Source of the DNA: Gemmatimonadaceae bacterium
GTDB lineage: Bacteria > Gemmatimonadota > Gemmatimonadetes > Gemmatimonadales > Gemmatimonadaceae
NCBI GenBank assembly: GCA_025928185.1
Contig: JAICKA010000018.1
Location: forward strand, 1-41,974
DNA length: 41,974 nucleotides
Reading direction: 5' to 3'
This document shows, in pieces, positions 24,773-33,766 of this stretch. A program made the position numbers and the translations under genes. The number at the start of each line of letters is the position of its first letter. Positions within the stretch are counted from its first letter, which is position 1. The notes under the pieces were generated by a model. The model worked only from the letters and a program-made list of their open reading frames with translations, did no database searches and was not told where the DNA came from.

Positions 24773-27501
24773 GCAAGCTTTCAGTCAGTGAGTTGGCCAA
24801 CGAGTTCGGAACGTCCGCCGATGACGTCGCAAGCGTCCTGCGGCAGATGGACATTCCCGTTCGCAGCCATTCCAGCAAGCTCACCGACGATCAGGTCGCC
24901 CGAATCCGCGCGCGTTGGGAGCGCGAGAAGCGTGCGCGCGCCGAACGCCAAGCCGCGCCGGCCGCTACCACACGCCGCCGCCGCACCAAGGCAGCGCCGG
25001 AGCCCGAGCCGGCCGCCGCACCGGCGGCAGAGGCCGGGGCCGAAGCGCCAGTGCGTCGTCGTCGCAAAGCGGCTGACGTGCAGGCAGCCGCCGAGGAACA
25101 AGCCGCAGTTGCCGCGGCGGCGGAAGCTGCCGCCGCGGAGGCCGCCGCACAGCAGGAAGCGGCAGCCGCGGAGGCTGCGCGCGTCGAGGCGATTCGCATC
25201 GAAGCGCTCCGCGCCGCCGAAGCCGCACAGGCACAGGCCGAAGCCGCTGCTGCGGAGCGTGCCGCGGCACGTACCGAGCCCGAAGCCGATACTGCTCGCC
25301 CCGCCCCGACGATCGAATCGCCGCGCGCTACGGCTGCGCATTCGCATCCGACTGCGCCGGATCGCCAACGCGCGCGGCCGCGTCCGGTCACTCCAGGTGC
25401 ACCGCGTCCGCGTCCGGTCGCGAGCAGCAGCGGCTTTCCGCCGCGGCCCGTCGCGTCTGGCGCGCCTGGTGGCGGGGCCGGTGCTCCGCCGCGCCGTGAC
25501 GACAAGCGCGCACAACCGGCTGGCGGGGCCGCCGATCGCGGCGGACGTCGCAAAAAGGGCAAGCGCGGCGCGGTCGATCAGGAAGCGGTCGACGCGAACA
25601 TCTCGAAGACGATGGCCACGCTGCGTGGTGGTACGACGCGCCGCACGGGCGGCGATCTCCGCCGCGGCACGCGCGACGATCTCGAGGCCGCACGCGCGGC
25701 CGAGGCCGAGCGCGAGCGCAAGACCGTCCACGTCAACGAATTCATCACCGTCAGCGAGCTCGCGCAGATCATCCGCGTAGCCGCCACGGAGATCGTGGCG
25801 TTCGCGTTCAAGAATCTCGGATTGATGGTGACGATCAACCAGCGCCTCGACTTCGACCAGATCGAGTTGATCGCCGGTGAGTTCGGTTTTCAGGCGGTGC
25901 GCGAAGACGCGTACCAGGCGGAGTCCATCGCCGAAGCGCCGGAAGATCGCGCGGAAGATCAGGTCCCCCGTCCGCCGATCGTCACGATCATGGGTCACGT
26001 CGATCACGGCAAGACGTCGCTGCTCGACTACATCCGAAAGGCAAACGTCGTCGCCGGCGAAGCGGGTGGAATCACGCAGCATATCGGCGCGTACCACGTG
26101 AGTCTCCCGGATGGCCGACTGATCACGTTCCTCGACACGCCGGGCCACGAAGCGTTCACGGCCATGCGTGCGCGCGGCGCGCAGGTCACCGACATCGTCG
26201 TGCTCGTCGTGGCCGCGGATGACTCGGTGATGCCGCAGACGGTCGAAGCGATCTCACACGCCAGGAACGCCGGCGTGCCGCTCATCGTCGCGATCAACAA
26301 GATCGATTTGCCGCAGGCAAATCCGAACAAGGTGAAGCAGGAGCTGCTGCAGCACGGTGTCGTGCTCGAGGAGTACGGCGGCACGGTGCTCTCGACCGAG
26401 ATCTCGGCCAAGAAGGGCACGAACGTCAACACGTTGCTCGACCAGATTCTGCTGCAGGCGGAGATTCTCGATCTCAAGGCGAATCCGAATCGCCGTTCGC
26501 AGGGCACGGTGGTCGAAGCACAGCTCGATGCCGGCAAGGGCCCGGTCGCGACGGTGCTGGTGCAGAACGGCACGCTGCACGTCGGCGACGATTTCATCTG
26601 CGGCATGTTCTCCGGACGCGTGCGCGCGCTGCTCGACGAGCGCGGCAATCACGTGAAGCTCGCCGGGCCGGCCATTCCGGTGCAGGTGCTCGGCTACGAA
26701 GGCGTGCCGATGGCGGGCGATCAGATGCTCGTCGTCGAGGATGCGTCTGCCGCTCGCGAAGTGGCACAGCGGCGCCAGCGCCTCGATCGCGAAGCACGCA
26801 GCCGGCGCGGCACGCGCGGTGGCGTAACGCTCGAGGATTTCATGGCGCAGGCCGCGGCCGGTCAGGCGCACGTTCTGCAAATCCTCATCAAGGCCGACCA
26901 GGGCGGACCGGCGGAAGCGCTGGCCGATGCGCTCGGCCGGTTGTCGACGCCCGAAGTCAAAGTCGACATCGTGCATCGGGGCGTCGGTGCCATCACCGAG
27001 AGCGACATTCTGCTCGCCAAGGCGTCCGGCGCGATCATCATCGGCTTCCACGTCCGACCGGACAACAACGCTCGCACGGCGGCCGAACGCGAAGGCGTCG
27101 ACATCAAGCTGTACCGCATCATCTACGAAGCCGTCGCCGACGTACGCGCCGCGATGGAAGGCATGCTTCGTCCCGAGGAGCGCGAGGTGGTGCTCGGCGA
27201 CGCCGAAGTGCGCGAGGTGTTCAAGATCTCTCGTGTCGGGACGATCGCCGGCTGCTCGGTGCGGAACGGCGTCATCAATCGCCAGGGCCGCGTGCGCGTG
27301 ATTCGCGACGGCGTCGAGGTGTTCGACGGCGTGCTCGCTTCGCTCAAGCGGTTCAAGGACGATGCGCGCGAGGTGCGCGAGGGTTTCGAGTGCGGTATTG
27401 GCGTGGAGAATTTCAACGACATCAAGGTCGGCGACGTCATCGAGTGCTACCGCACCGAGGAGTTCGCGCGCACCCTGGAATCCACCATCTCCGCGACGTA
27501 G
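24769..27501 (+). CDS. infB: Translation initiation factor IF-2
   Basis: This 910-residue GTPase places fMet-tRNA on the 30S subunit and joins subunits. It begins MSKLSVSELANEFGTSADDV, the IF2_N helix domain. Residues about 60-175 are Ala/Glu-rich low complexity, 195-265 Pro/Arg/Gly-rich. A second IF2_N domain follows (about 320-375), then the G domain with GHVDHGKT (409-416), DTPGHEAFT (from 456), NKID (510-513) and SAKKG, and C-terminal domains 2-4. The start is TTG at 24769, with a strong GAGGAGGG upstream, overlapping the ylxQ stop; no ATG is nearby in frame. Confidence 0.97.
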   Translation: MSKLSVSELANEFGTSADDVASVLRQMDIPVRSHSSKLTDDQVARIRARWEREKRARAERQAAPAATTRRRRTKAAPEPEPAAAPAAEAGAEAPVRRRRKAADVQAAAEEQAAVAAAAEAAAAEAAAQQEAAAAEAARVEAIRIEALRAAEAAQAQAEAAAAERAAARTEPEADTARPAPTIESPRATAAHSHPTAPDRQRARPRPVTPGAPRPRPVASSSGFPPRPVASGAPGGGAGAPPRRDDKRAQPAGGAADRGGRRKKGKRGAVDQEAVDANISKTMATLRGGTTRRTGGDLRRGTRDDLEAARAAEAERERKTVHVNEFITVSELAQIIRVAATEIVAFAFKNLGLMVTINQRLDFDQIELIAGEFGFQAVREDAYQAESIAEAPEDRAEDQVPRPPIVTIMGHVDHGKTSLLDYIRKANVVAGEAGGITQHIGAYHVSLPDGRLITFLDTPGHEAFTAMRARGAQVTDIVVLVVAADDSVMPQTVEAISHARNAGVPLIVAINKIDLPQANPNKVKQELLQHGVVLEEYGGTVLSTEISAKKGTNVNTLLDQILLQAEILDLKANPNRRSQGTVVEAQLDAGKGPVATVLVQNGTLHVGDDFICGMFSGRVRALLDERGNHVKLAGPAIPVQVLGYEGVPMAGDQMLVVEDASAAREVAQRRQRLDREARSRRGTRGGVTLEDFMAQAAAGQAHVLQILIKADQGGPAEALADALGRLSTPEVKVDIVHRGVGAITESDILLAKASGAIIIGFHVRPDNNARTAAEREGVDIKLYRIIYEAVADVRAAMEGMLRPEEREVVLGDAEVREVFKISRVGTIAGCSVRNGVINRQGRVRVIRDGVEVFDGVLASLKRFKDDAREVREGFECGIGVENFNDIKVGDVIECYRTEEFARTLESTISAT

Positions 27502-27508
27502 GCCCACC

Positions 27509-27889
27509 ATGGCCAGCGAAAATCGCCGCCCCGACCGGGTGGCGGAGGCCATCCGCGAGGAGGTCGCGACATTTCTCGCGACCGACGTCAAGGATCCTCG
27601 CATTGCGGGACTCGTGACCGTCACGGGCGCCGAAGTGACGCGCGACCTTCGGCACGCGACCGTCTTCGTGAGCGTCATGGGCACGGATACGGAGCGCGCG
27701 GCAACGTTCGAAGGATTGGCCAGCGCCGCGGCCCATCTCCGGTCCCGCGTCGGCCGAGCGTTGCGCTTGCGACTCGCGCCGGAGATCTCGTTCCGCCCCG
27801 ACGAGAGCGTTGCCCGTGCATCTCGCATCGAGGATCTCCTCGCGCAGATCCGGGACGGCAAGCCCGCGGATGCCGACGGCGACGACTGA
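27509..27889 (+). CDS. rbfA: 30S ribosome-binding factor RbfA
   Basis: This 126-residue KH-fold protein helps mature the 16S 5' end. The family marks are RRPDRVAEAIREEVATFLATDVKDPRIAGLVTVTGAEVTRDLRHATVFVSVMG and LRLRLAPEISFRPDESVARASRIEDLL. The ATG is seven bases after the infB stop. The last 20 bases overlap truB in another frame. Confidence 0.94.
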   Translation: MASENRRPDRVAEAIREEVATFLATDVKDPRIAGLVTVTGAEVTRDLRHATVFVSVMGTDTERAATFEGLASAAAHLRSRVGRALRLRLAPEISFRPDESVARASRIEDLLAQIRDGKPADADGDD

Positions 27890-28739
27890 GCTCACCGGAC
27901 TGCTGCTCGTCGACAAACCGGCCGGCATCACCTCGCACGACGCCGTCGGCGTCGTGCGTCGCATTACCGGCGAGCGTCGCGTCGGACACACCGGAACGCT
28001 CGATCCATTCGCAACCGGCTTGCTCGTCATGCTGGTTGGCCGCGGTACGCGACTCATGCCGTACGTCGAGGGCGAGCCAAAGGTCTACGACGCGCTCATC
28101 CGCTTCGGCACCGAGACCACGACCGACGACCGGACCGGCGAGCCGACGCGTGCGTCGCCGATGCCGACCGATGCGGCGATCGCCGAAGGCATCGGACGGC
28201 TGACGGGGGCGATCGACCAGACTCCTCCGGCGTTCTCGGCCAAGCAGGTCGGCGGCCGGCGCGCCTACGCCGCCGCACGGCGCGGCGAGCCGCTCGAGCT
28301 GCCGCCGTCGCCGGTCGTCGTGCACGGATGGGAGCTCCGGGCGCGCGATGAGGAAACGCTGAATGTTCGCATCACGTGCAGCGGCGGCACCTACGTGCGA
28401 GCCTTGGCGCGCGATCTCGGCCGCCTCGCCGGCAGCGCCGCGCATCTCGGCGCGCTGCGCCGTCTGGCCAGCGGCCCGTTCTCCGTCGAGGAGGCCGTAC
28501 CGCTCGACGAGCTCGCGGCGGCGGGGGCGCGGCTGCGGCCGTTGCGCGACGCCATCCCCGCGCTCCCGGCGCGGCGCCTCGACACCGCGGAGCTCGGCCG
28601 CGTCGTGCACGGGAATTCGATCGCCGCACGGCCGGGAGACGACCGGGTTGCGCTGGTCGACGATGAGCAAACGCTCATCGCCGTCGCCGTGCGCGCCGGT
28701 GACGAGCTCCGGCCCGCGCTCGTCCTGCGCGATGCCTGA
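27870..28739 (+). CDS. truB: tRNA pseudouridine-55 synthase TruB
   Basis: This 289-residue enzyme makes the pseudouridine of the T loop. It has LLLVDKPAGITSHDAV, the catalytic Asp at D45 in GHTGTLDPFATG, YDALIRFGTETTTDDRTGE, QTPPAFSAKQVGGRRAY and TCSGGTYVRALARDLG. The C-terminal PUA-like part is short. The ATG at 27870 lies inside the end of rbfA (20-nt overlap), and the stop overlaps ribF by eight bases. Confidence 0.96.
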   Translation: MPTATTELTGLLLVDKPAGITSHDAVGVVRRITGERRVGHTGTLDPFATGLLVMLVGRGTRLMPYVEGEPKVYDALIRFGTETTTDDRTGEPTRASPMPTDAAIAEGIGRLTGAIDQTPPAFSAKQVGGRRAYAAARRGEPLELPPSPVVVHGWELRARDEETLNVRITCSGGTYVRALARDLGRLAGSAAHLGALRRLASGPFSVEEAVPLDELAAAGARLRPLRDAIPALPARRLDTAELGRVVHGNSIAARPGDDRVALVDDEQTLIAVAVRAGDELRPALVLRDA

Positions 28740-29658
28740 GCGGAGCGGATTGCCGCAACTGGAGGGAGGCGCCGTCGTCACAGTCGGCACGTTTGACGGC
28801 GTGCACCGCGGCCATCGGGACATCCTGCGCCGGCTGCACGAGCGTGCCGACGCTGCGGGCCTGCCGGCGCTCGTCGTCACCTTTCGCCCGCACCCGCTCG
28901 AAGTGATCCACCCCGACGAGGCGCCGCTGCTTCTCACGCCAGGCAACGAGCAGCTCCGTGCGCTGGTGGACAGCGGGCCGCTGCTCGTGGTCGCGGTTCC
29001 GTTCACGCCGGCGCTCGCCAAGCTCAGCGCCGAGCAGTTCGTGGAGTTGGTACTCGTTCGGCGATACCATGTGCGCGCGCTCGTGGCGGGCTACGATCAT
29101 GGGCTGGGTCGCGGGCGAGCCGGTGACGTCGACGTGCTGGCGAACCTTGGCGATCGGTTGCATTTCGACGTCGATGTCGTGTCACCCACACTCGATGAAG
29201 CAGGCGAGCCGATCTCGTCGAGCGCGATTCGCGCCGCGGTGCTCGCCGGCCGGCTCGAAGTGGCAGAAGCCGACCTCGGTCAGCCGTACTTCTTCGACGG
29301 CACGGTCGTGCCCGGTCAGCAGCGCGGCCGGGATCTCGGCTATCCGACACTGAACGTGGCACTCGCGAGCCCGCGCAAACTTCTCCCGCCCGATGGGGTA
29401 TACGCCGTTCGCATTCGCTCTTCGCGTGGGAGCTTTGGCGGCATGATGAACCTCGGCGGCCGTCCGACGTTCGGCGAAGCGGAGCGGACACTCGAGGTCA
29501 ACGTGTTCGAGGCTGCTGGCGACTGGTATGGCCAACTTGTTTCCGTTGCGTTCGTTCGACGGTTGCGGGACACCATGCGGTTCAGCGGCGCCGAGGCGCT
29601 GGTGGCGCAGCTCGCCCGCGACGCGGACGAGGCGCGCGTTGCGTTGACCCAAGCGTAA
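28732..29658 (+). CDS. ribF: Bifunctional riboflavin kinase/FAD synthetase
   Basis: This 308-residue enzyme makes FMN from riboflavin and then FAD. The N-terminal adenylyltransferase domain has TVGTFDGVHRGHRDIL, VVTFRPHPLEV and SSSAIRAAVLAGRL; the C-terminal flavokinase domain has RGRDLGYPTLNVAL, PPDGVYAVRI and MMNLGGRPTFGEAERTLEVNVFE. It starts at the ATG overlapping the truB stop. It ends the rimP-nusA-infB run; secD follows after 56 bases. Confidence 0.95.
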   Translation: MPERSGLPQLEGGAVVTVGTFDGVHRGHRDILRRLHERADAAGLPALVVTFRPHPLEVIHPDEAPLLLTPGNEQLRALVDSGPLLVVAVPFTPALAKLSAEQFVELVLVRRYHVRALVAGYDHGLGRGRAGDVDVLANLGDRLHFDVDVVSPTLDEAGEPISSSAIRAAVLAGRLEVAEADLGQPYFFDGTVVPGQQRGRDLGYPTLNVALASPRKLLPPDGVYAVRIRSSRGSFGGMMNLGGRPTFGEAERTLEVNVFEAAGDWYGQLVSVAFVRRLRDTMRFSGAEALVAQLARDADEARVALTQA

Positions 29659-29672
29659 GGCGCAGCTAACGT
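29644..29672 (+). promoter_or_regulatory. Weak candidate secD promoter
   Basis: TTGACC (29644-29649) and TAACGT (29667-29672), 17 bases apart, overlap the end of ribF. The -10 match is poor. The 56-bp gap before secD shows no other clear signal. Confidence 0.3.
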
Positions 29673-29714
29673 TATAGGTTCTACGAAAGGCCCCTCCCTC
29701 CTTCCCGCAGTCGC

Positions 29715-31409
29715 ATGTCCCTCCGAGCCCGAATTCTGACGATTCTCGCACTCTGTGCGGTATCGATCTTCTTCCTGTTCCCGCGCAACGTCACGACGCG
29801 GGTGCGTGGCGCCAACGGGGTGTTTCACGAGGACACGGTCCGCAAGGTTCCGCTCCAGGAGGGCCTCGATCTAAAGGGGGGCACCTACCTCGCACTCGAG
29901 GTGAACGACTCCGCGCAAACGATTCCGGCCGACAAGAAGGCGGACGCGATCGATCGAGCGCTGAAGACGGTGCGGACCCGCATCGAGGGCTACGGGGTGT
30001 CCGAGCCTATCGTGCAAAAACAGGGGAACGATCGGATCGTCGTTGAAATTCCGGGCATTCAGGATCCGACTCGCGCGCGCAAGCTCGTTCAGGAGCAGGC
30101 GTTTCTTCAGTTCATGATCACCGACAAGACGCAGGCGCTCGAGCGCGCGCTGCCTCGGCTCGATCAGGTCGTGAAGCAGCGCGGTCTCCTCGCGAAGGTT
30201 CCCGGTGCTGCGGCCGCGACGCCGACGCCAGCGAACAAGGGTCTGCAGGGCCTGTTGACGACCGCCGACACGTCGAAGGCGAACGACTCGACCAAGAAGG
30301 CGGGTGCCGCGGCATCGAAGGATTCGGCCGCGAATGATTCGCTCAAGCTTCAGGCGGGTGGCGCCTTCTCGAGTTTGTTCCAGCAGGGCAGCATGCCGGG
30401 CGAGTTCTACGTGGAGTCCGACAAGGTGGCGCAACTGCAGGATTTCCTCGCCGACTCCGCGGTGCAGGCCGCAATCCCGCCGGGCAAGACGCTGTTGCCG
30501 TCGACCGACTCGGCGTCGATGCAGGGCAAGTGGTATCGCGCCTGGTACCTGGTCGACTCCAAGCCGATCATCACCGGCGAGTATCTGACCAACGCGCGTC
30601 CGGCGCAGAGCCCGACTGGCGAGGGTCCGATCGTCGAATTCGAGATGGACAATGTCGGCGGTCGTCGCTTCCGCACCGAAACGGGACGACATATTCAGGA
30701 CTACATGGCCATCGTGCTCGATGGCCGCGTCATGGGTCGCCCGCCAGTGATTGAAAGTGCGATTGGCACGCGCGGCCAGATCACCATGGGCGGCAAGAGC
30801 CTCGCGGACGCGCAGGACCTGGCGCTCGTGCTTCGCGCGGGTGCGCTGCCGGTGCCGCTCCGCGTCGCCGAGCAGCAGGTGATTGGCCCGAGCCTTGGCG
30901 CAGATTCGGTCAACAAGGGCATGCGTGCGATGATCATTTCGGTGGCGCTCGTCATCATCATCATGATCGGCTACTATCGCTTCTCGGGCATCCTGGCTGT
31001 TGGCGGTCTGGTCCTCTACATGCTGTACACACTCGCCACGCTCGCCGGCTTCAATGCCGTGCTCACGCTTCCGGGTATTGCTGGCTTCGTGTTGTCGATC
31101 GGCATGGCCGTCGATTCGAACGTGCTCATATTCGAGCGAATTCGAGAAGAGCTGGCACGCGGCAAGACCGTACGAACGTCGATCGACGAGGGCTTCCGTC
31201 ACGCGATGCCCGCCATCGTCGACTCGAACGTCTCGACCATCCTGACCGCCGCGGTCCTGTACCAGTTCGGTACCGGCGCCGTGAAGGGTTTTGCCGTCAC
31301 GCTGATCGCCGGTATCGTCGCCTCGCTCGTCACCTCGATCTTCGTGGTGCGGACCTTCTATCTCCTGTGGCTCAACCGCTCGCGCGGCGCCCAGACGCTG
31401 AGCATCTGA
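29715..31409 (+). CDS. secD: Protein translocase subunit SecD
   Basis: This 564-residue inner-membrane protein uses the proton gradient to pull secreted proteins through SecYEG. There is one N-terminal span (RILTILALCAVSIFFLFP), a large periplasmic P1 region beginning LQEGLDLKGGTYLALEV, then five C-terminal spans with GFVLSIGMAVDSNVLIFERIREEL. Residues about 165-220 of P1 are a Thr/Ala/Lys/Ser-rich stretch (TPTPANKGLQ, TTADTSKANDSTKKAG) that looks like a flexible insert. secF follows after seven bases. Confidence 0.96.
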   Translation: MSLRARILTILALCAVSIFFLFPRNVTTRVRGANGVFHEDTVRKVPLQEGLDLKGGTYLALEVNDSAQTIPADKKADAIDRALKTVRTRIEGYGVSEPIVQKQGNDRIVVEIPGIQDPTRARKLVQEQAFLQFMITDKTQALERALPRLDQVVKQRGLLAKVPGAAAATPTPANKGLQGLLTTADTSKANDSTKKAGAAASKDSAANDSLKLQAGGAFSSLFQQGSMPGEFYVESDKVAQLQDFLADSAVQAAIPPGKTLLPSTDSASMQGKWYRAWYLVDSKPIITGEYLTNARPAQSPTGEGPIVEFEMDNVGGRRFRTETGRHIQDYMAIVLDGRVMGRPPVIESAIGTRGQITMGGKSLADAQDLALVLRAGALPVPLRVAEQQVIGPSLGADSVNKGMRAMIISVALVIIIMIGYYRFSGILAVGGLVLYMLYTLATLAGFNAVLTLPGIAGFVLSIGMAVDSNVLIFERIREELARGKTVRTSIDEGFRHAMPAIVDSNVSTILTAAVLYQFGTGAVKGFAVTLIAGIVASLVTSIFVVRTFYLLWLNRSRGAQTLSI

Positions 31410-31416
31410 GACTCCC

Positions 31417-32430
31417 ATGTTTCGCATTCTCCACGACACGAAGTACGACTTCATCAAGTACTGGAAGACGGCCGCGACGGGCACCATCGCGTTCATCATT
31501 CTCGGGATGATCCTGCTCGGCGTGCACGCGGCCCGGCACAACGGCCACGCGCTCAACTACAGCGTCGAGTTCACCGGCGGCAGCACGATGCAGCTCCAGT
31601 TCGCCAAGGCGCCGCCGGCTGATGCAGTCCGCAATGCCGTCGATCAGGCGGGCTACGCGGGCGCCGAGGTCACGACGTTCGGAGATCCGAAGGATTTTCT
31701 CGTCAAGGTGCAGGCGAAGGAAGGCGCGGCAACCGCGGTCAATGCCGACAGCGTCGGCGCGGAGATCGCCCGGATTCTGGCGGTGAGGCTGCCCGACAAC
31801 CCGGCCAAGATCGGTCGCACGGAGAGTGTCGGCGCCAGCGTCGGTAACGAGCTGACGACCAAGGCGATCACCGCCATTCTCATCTCGTTCATCGTCACGC
31901 TGATCTATCTGGCCATTCGGTTCGAATGGCGCTTCGGCCTCGCGGCCACCATCGCGACCATGCACGACATCCTCACGACGATGGCGTTTCTCGCGATGAT
32001 GCGTCTCGAGATCTCGCTCACCGTCGTGGCGGCGTTGCTGACGGTGATCGGTTATTCACTCAACGACACGATCATCATCTTCGATCGCGTGCGCGAGAAT
32101 TTGAAAAAGCAGCGGAAGGAATCGCTGCGCGACGTGCTCAACCGCTCGATCAACGAGACCCTGCCGCGCTCCGTGTTGACGCACGTGACGGTGTTCGCGG
32201 CGACGATGGCGCTGCTGATCTTCGCCGGTGAAGTCATCCGGCCGTTCTCGTGGATCATGGCCTTCGGCGTGTTCACCGGCACGTTCAGCTCGATCTACGT
32301 GGCTGGCGCCATTCTCCTCTGGATCGAACGGAAATGGCCGCGCACGACGACGCCCGAGAACAAGGGTGCGGCGCGCGCGCTGTCCGAGGGACGCAAGCGC
32401 GAGCGCCCGACTCCGGTCGGCACGCCGTAA
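31417..32430 (+). CDS. secF: Protein translocase subunit SecF
   Basis: This 337-residue partner of SecD has the family start MFRILHDTKYDFIKYWK with one span, a short periplasmic part with NYSVEFTGGSTMQLQF, and five further spans including LLTVIGYSLNDTIIIFDRVREN and NETLPRSVLTHVTVF. The C-terminus is basic and cytoplasmic. It ends in a hairpin terminator before tatD. Confidence 0.96.
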   Translation: MFRILHDTKYDFIKYWKTAATGTIAFIILGMILLGVHAARHNGHALNYSVEFTGGSTMQLQFAKAPPADAVRNAVDQAGYAGAEVTTFGDPKDFLVKVQAKEGAATAVNADSVGAEIARILAVRLPDNPAKIGRTESVGASVGNELTTKAITAILISFIVTLIYLAIRFEWRFGLAATIATMHDILTTMAFLAMMRLEISLTVVAALLTVIGYSLNDTIIIFDRVRENLKKQRKESLRDVLNRSINETLPRSVLTHVTVFAATMALLIFAGEVIRPFSWIMAFGVFTGTFSSIYVAGAILLWIERKWPRTTTPENKGAARALSEGRKRERPTPVGTP

Positions 32431-32450
32431 TCGCGGCCGCAAATTCGCAC

Positions 32451-32483
32451 CGAACCGCCGCCCCGTGCGGCGGTTCGCGTTTT
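32451..32483 (+). terminator. Hairpin terminator after secF
   Basis: An 11-bp perfect stem (32451-32461 with 32467-32477) and a five-base loop are followed by CG and four Ts. The tatD ATG begins at 32485, so tatD either has its own promoter inside this segment or depends on read-through. Confidence 0.55.
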
Positions 32484-32484
32484 C

Positions 32485-33261
32485 ATGACGAACTTCATCG
32501 ATAGCCACGCCCATCTCGCCGATCCGGCGTTCGACGTCGACCGCGACGGCGTCATCGCGCGCGCACGGCTCACCGGGGCGCGCGCGATCGTGTGCATCGG
32601 CGAGTCCATCGCTGCCGCCGAGCGCGCCGCCGAGATCGCGGCGGGAAATGCGGGCGTCGTGTTTTTCTCCGCCGGTGTGCATCCACATGATGCAGCCGAG
32701 TTCGATGATGCCCGTGACAGCGCCGCCATCTCGGGCCTCGCCGGTCGCGGCGCCGTGGCGATCGGGGAGTGCGGACTGGATTACCACTATGATCATTCGC
32801 CGCGCGAGGATCAGCGCCGCGCATTCGCCGCCCAGTTGCGTCTCGCGCGCGAGCTCGACCTGCCGGTGGTCGTACACACCCGTCTCGCGGAGGACGACAC
32901 GGCCGCCATGGTCGCCGAAGCGGGAGTCGCCGGCGTGCGAGGGGTGCTGCATTGCTATACTGGCTCCCATGCGCTGGCGGAGGCGGCGCTCGCCGTCGGA
33001 TGGTACGTCTCGTTCAGTGGGATCGTGACATTCAAAAAGTGGGAGGACGATGCCTTGATCCGGCTCGTTCCCGCCGATCGCATCCTCGCCGAATCCGACT
33101 CGCCGTATCTCGCACCCGTTCCGCACCGCGGCAAACGCAACGAGCCTGCCTGGGTGAGCTTCACCGTCGCACGGATTGCCGCCGCCCGCGGGACCGAACC
33201 GCAGGAAGTCGGTGAGCTCGTCGCCGCGAACGCGGCGAAGCTCTTTCGCCTGCCGGTCTGA
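32485..33261 (+). CDS. tatD: TatD-family metal-dependent hydrolase/DNase
   Basis: This 258-residue TIM-barrel protein has the metal-site residues of TatD: FIDSHAHLADPAF (HxH), SAGVHPHDAA, AIGECGLDYHYD (Glu), VVVHTRLAEDD, VLHCYTGS and ILAESDSPYLAP (Asp). The family includes 3'-5' exonucleases and D-aminoacyl-tRNA deacylase-like members. No metG or other usual partner is adjacent. Confidence 0.94.
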   Translation: MTNFIDSHAHLADPAFDVDRDGVIARARLTGARAIVCIGESIAAAERAAEIAAGNAGVVFFSAGVHPHDAAEFDDARDSAAISGLAGRGAVAIGECGLDYHYDHSPREDQRRAFAAQLRLARELDLPVVVHTRLAEDDTAAMVAEAGVAGVRGVLHCYTGSHALAEAALAVGWYVSFSGIVTFKKWEDDALIRLVPADRILAESDSPYLAPVPHRGKRNEPAWVSFTVARIAAARGTEPQEVGELVAANAAKLFRLPV

Positions 33262-33372
33262 CCCGCGGCCTTCATCGGCGAGCCCGGTGGCGGTATCATC
33301 AGCAGTCGCTTCACTCCGAAGCGCGCCACCCACTTTCCAGCCCCGGGAATCCGGGTCTCCGAGGATCGAGCG

Positions 33373-33756
33373 TTGAGCGTCAAGATCGTGCACACCGACA
33401 AGGCACCGGCCGCCATCGGCCCGTACTCGCAGGGCATCGTCGCGAATGGCTTTCTTTTCACCGCGGGACAAATCGCGATCGATCCGGCCACCGGACAGAT
33501 CGTTCAGGGCGATGTCGCCGCGCAAACCGAGCGCGTGATGCAGAATCTCGCGGCGGTACTGTCGAGCGCGGGCGCCTCGTGGAAGGACGTCGTCAAGACG
33601 ACCGTGTTCCTGCACGACATGAGCGACTTTCCGGTCGTGAACGAGACGTACGGCCGCGCGCTCGGCGACGCACGGCCGGCCCGTTCAACGGTGCAGGTCT
33701 CGGCGCTGCCGCGCGGCGTCCTCGTCGAGATCGAGGCGGTCGCCGCCCTGTCATGA
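33373..33756 (+). CDS. ridA: RidA-family reactive enamine/imine deaminase
   Basis: This 127-residue protein clears 2-aminoacrylate and similar intermediates made by PLP enzymes. The family marks are APAAIGPYSQGIVANGFLFTAGQ and ARPARSTVQVSALPRGVLVEIEAVA, with the substrate-binding Arg in PARSTVQV. The start is TTG at 33373, with GAGG nine bases upstream; no ATG fits. The 111-bp gap upstream holds only a weak CCCGGG hairpin near 33342. Confidence 0.94.
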   Translation: MSVKIVHTDKAPAAIGPYSQGIVANGFLFTAGQIAIDPATGQIVQGDVAAQTERVMQNLAAVLSSAGASWKDVVKTTVFLHDMSDFPVVNETYGRALGDARPARSTVQVSALPRGVLVEIEAVAALS

Positions 33757-33766
33757 GCAGTCTCGA

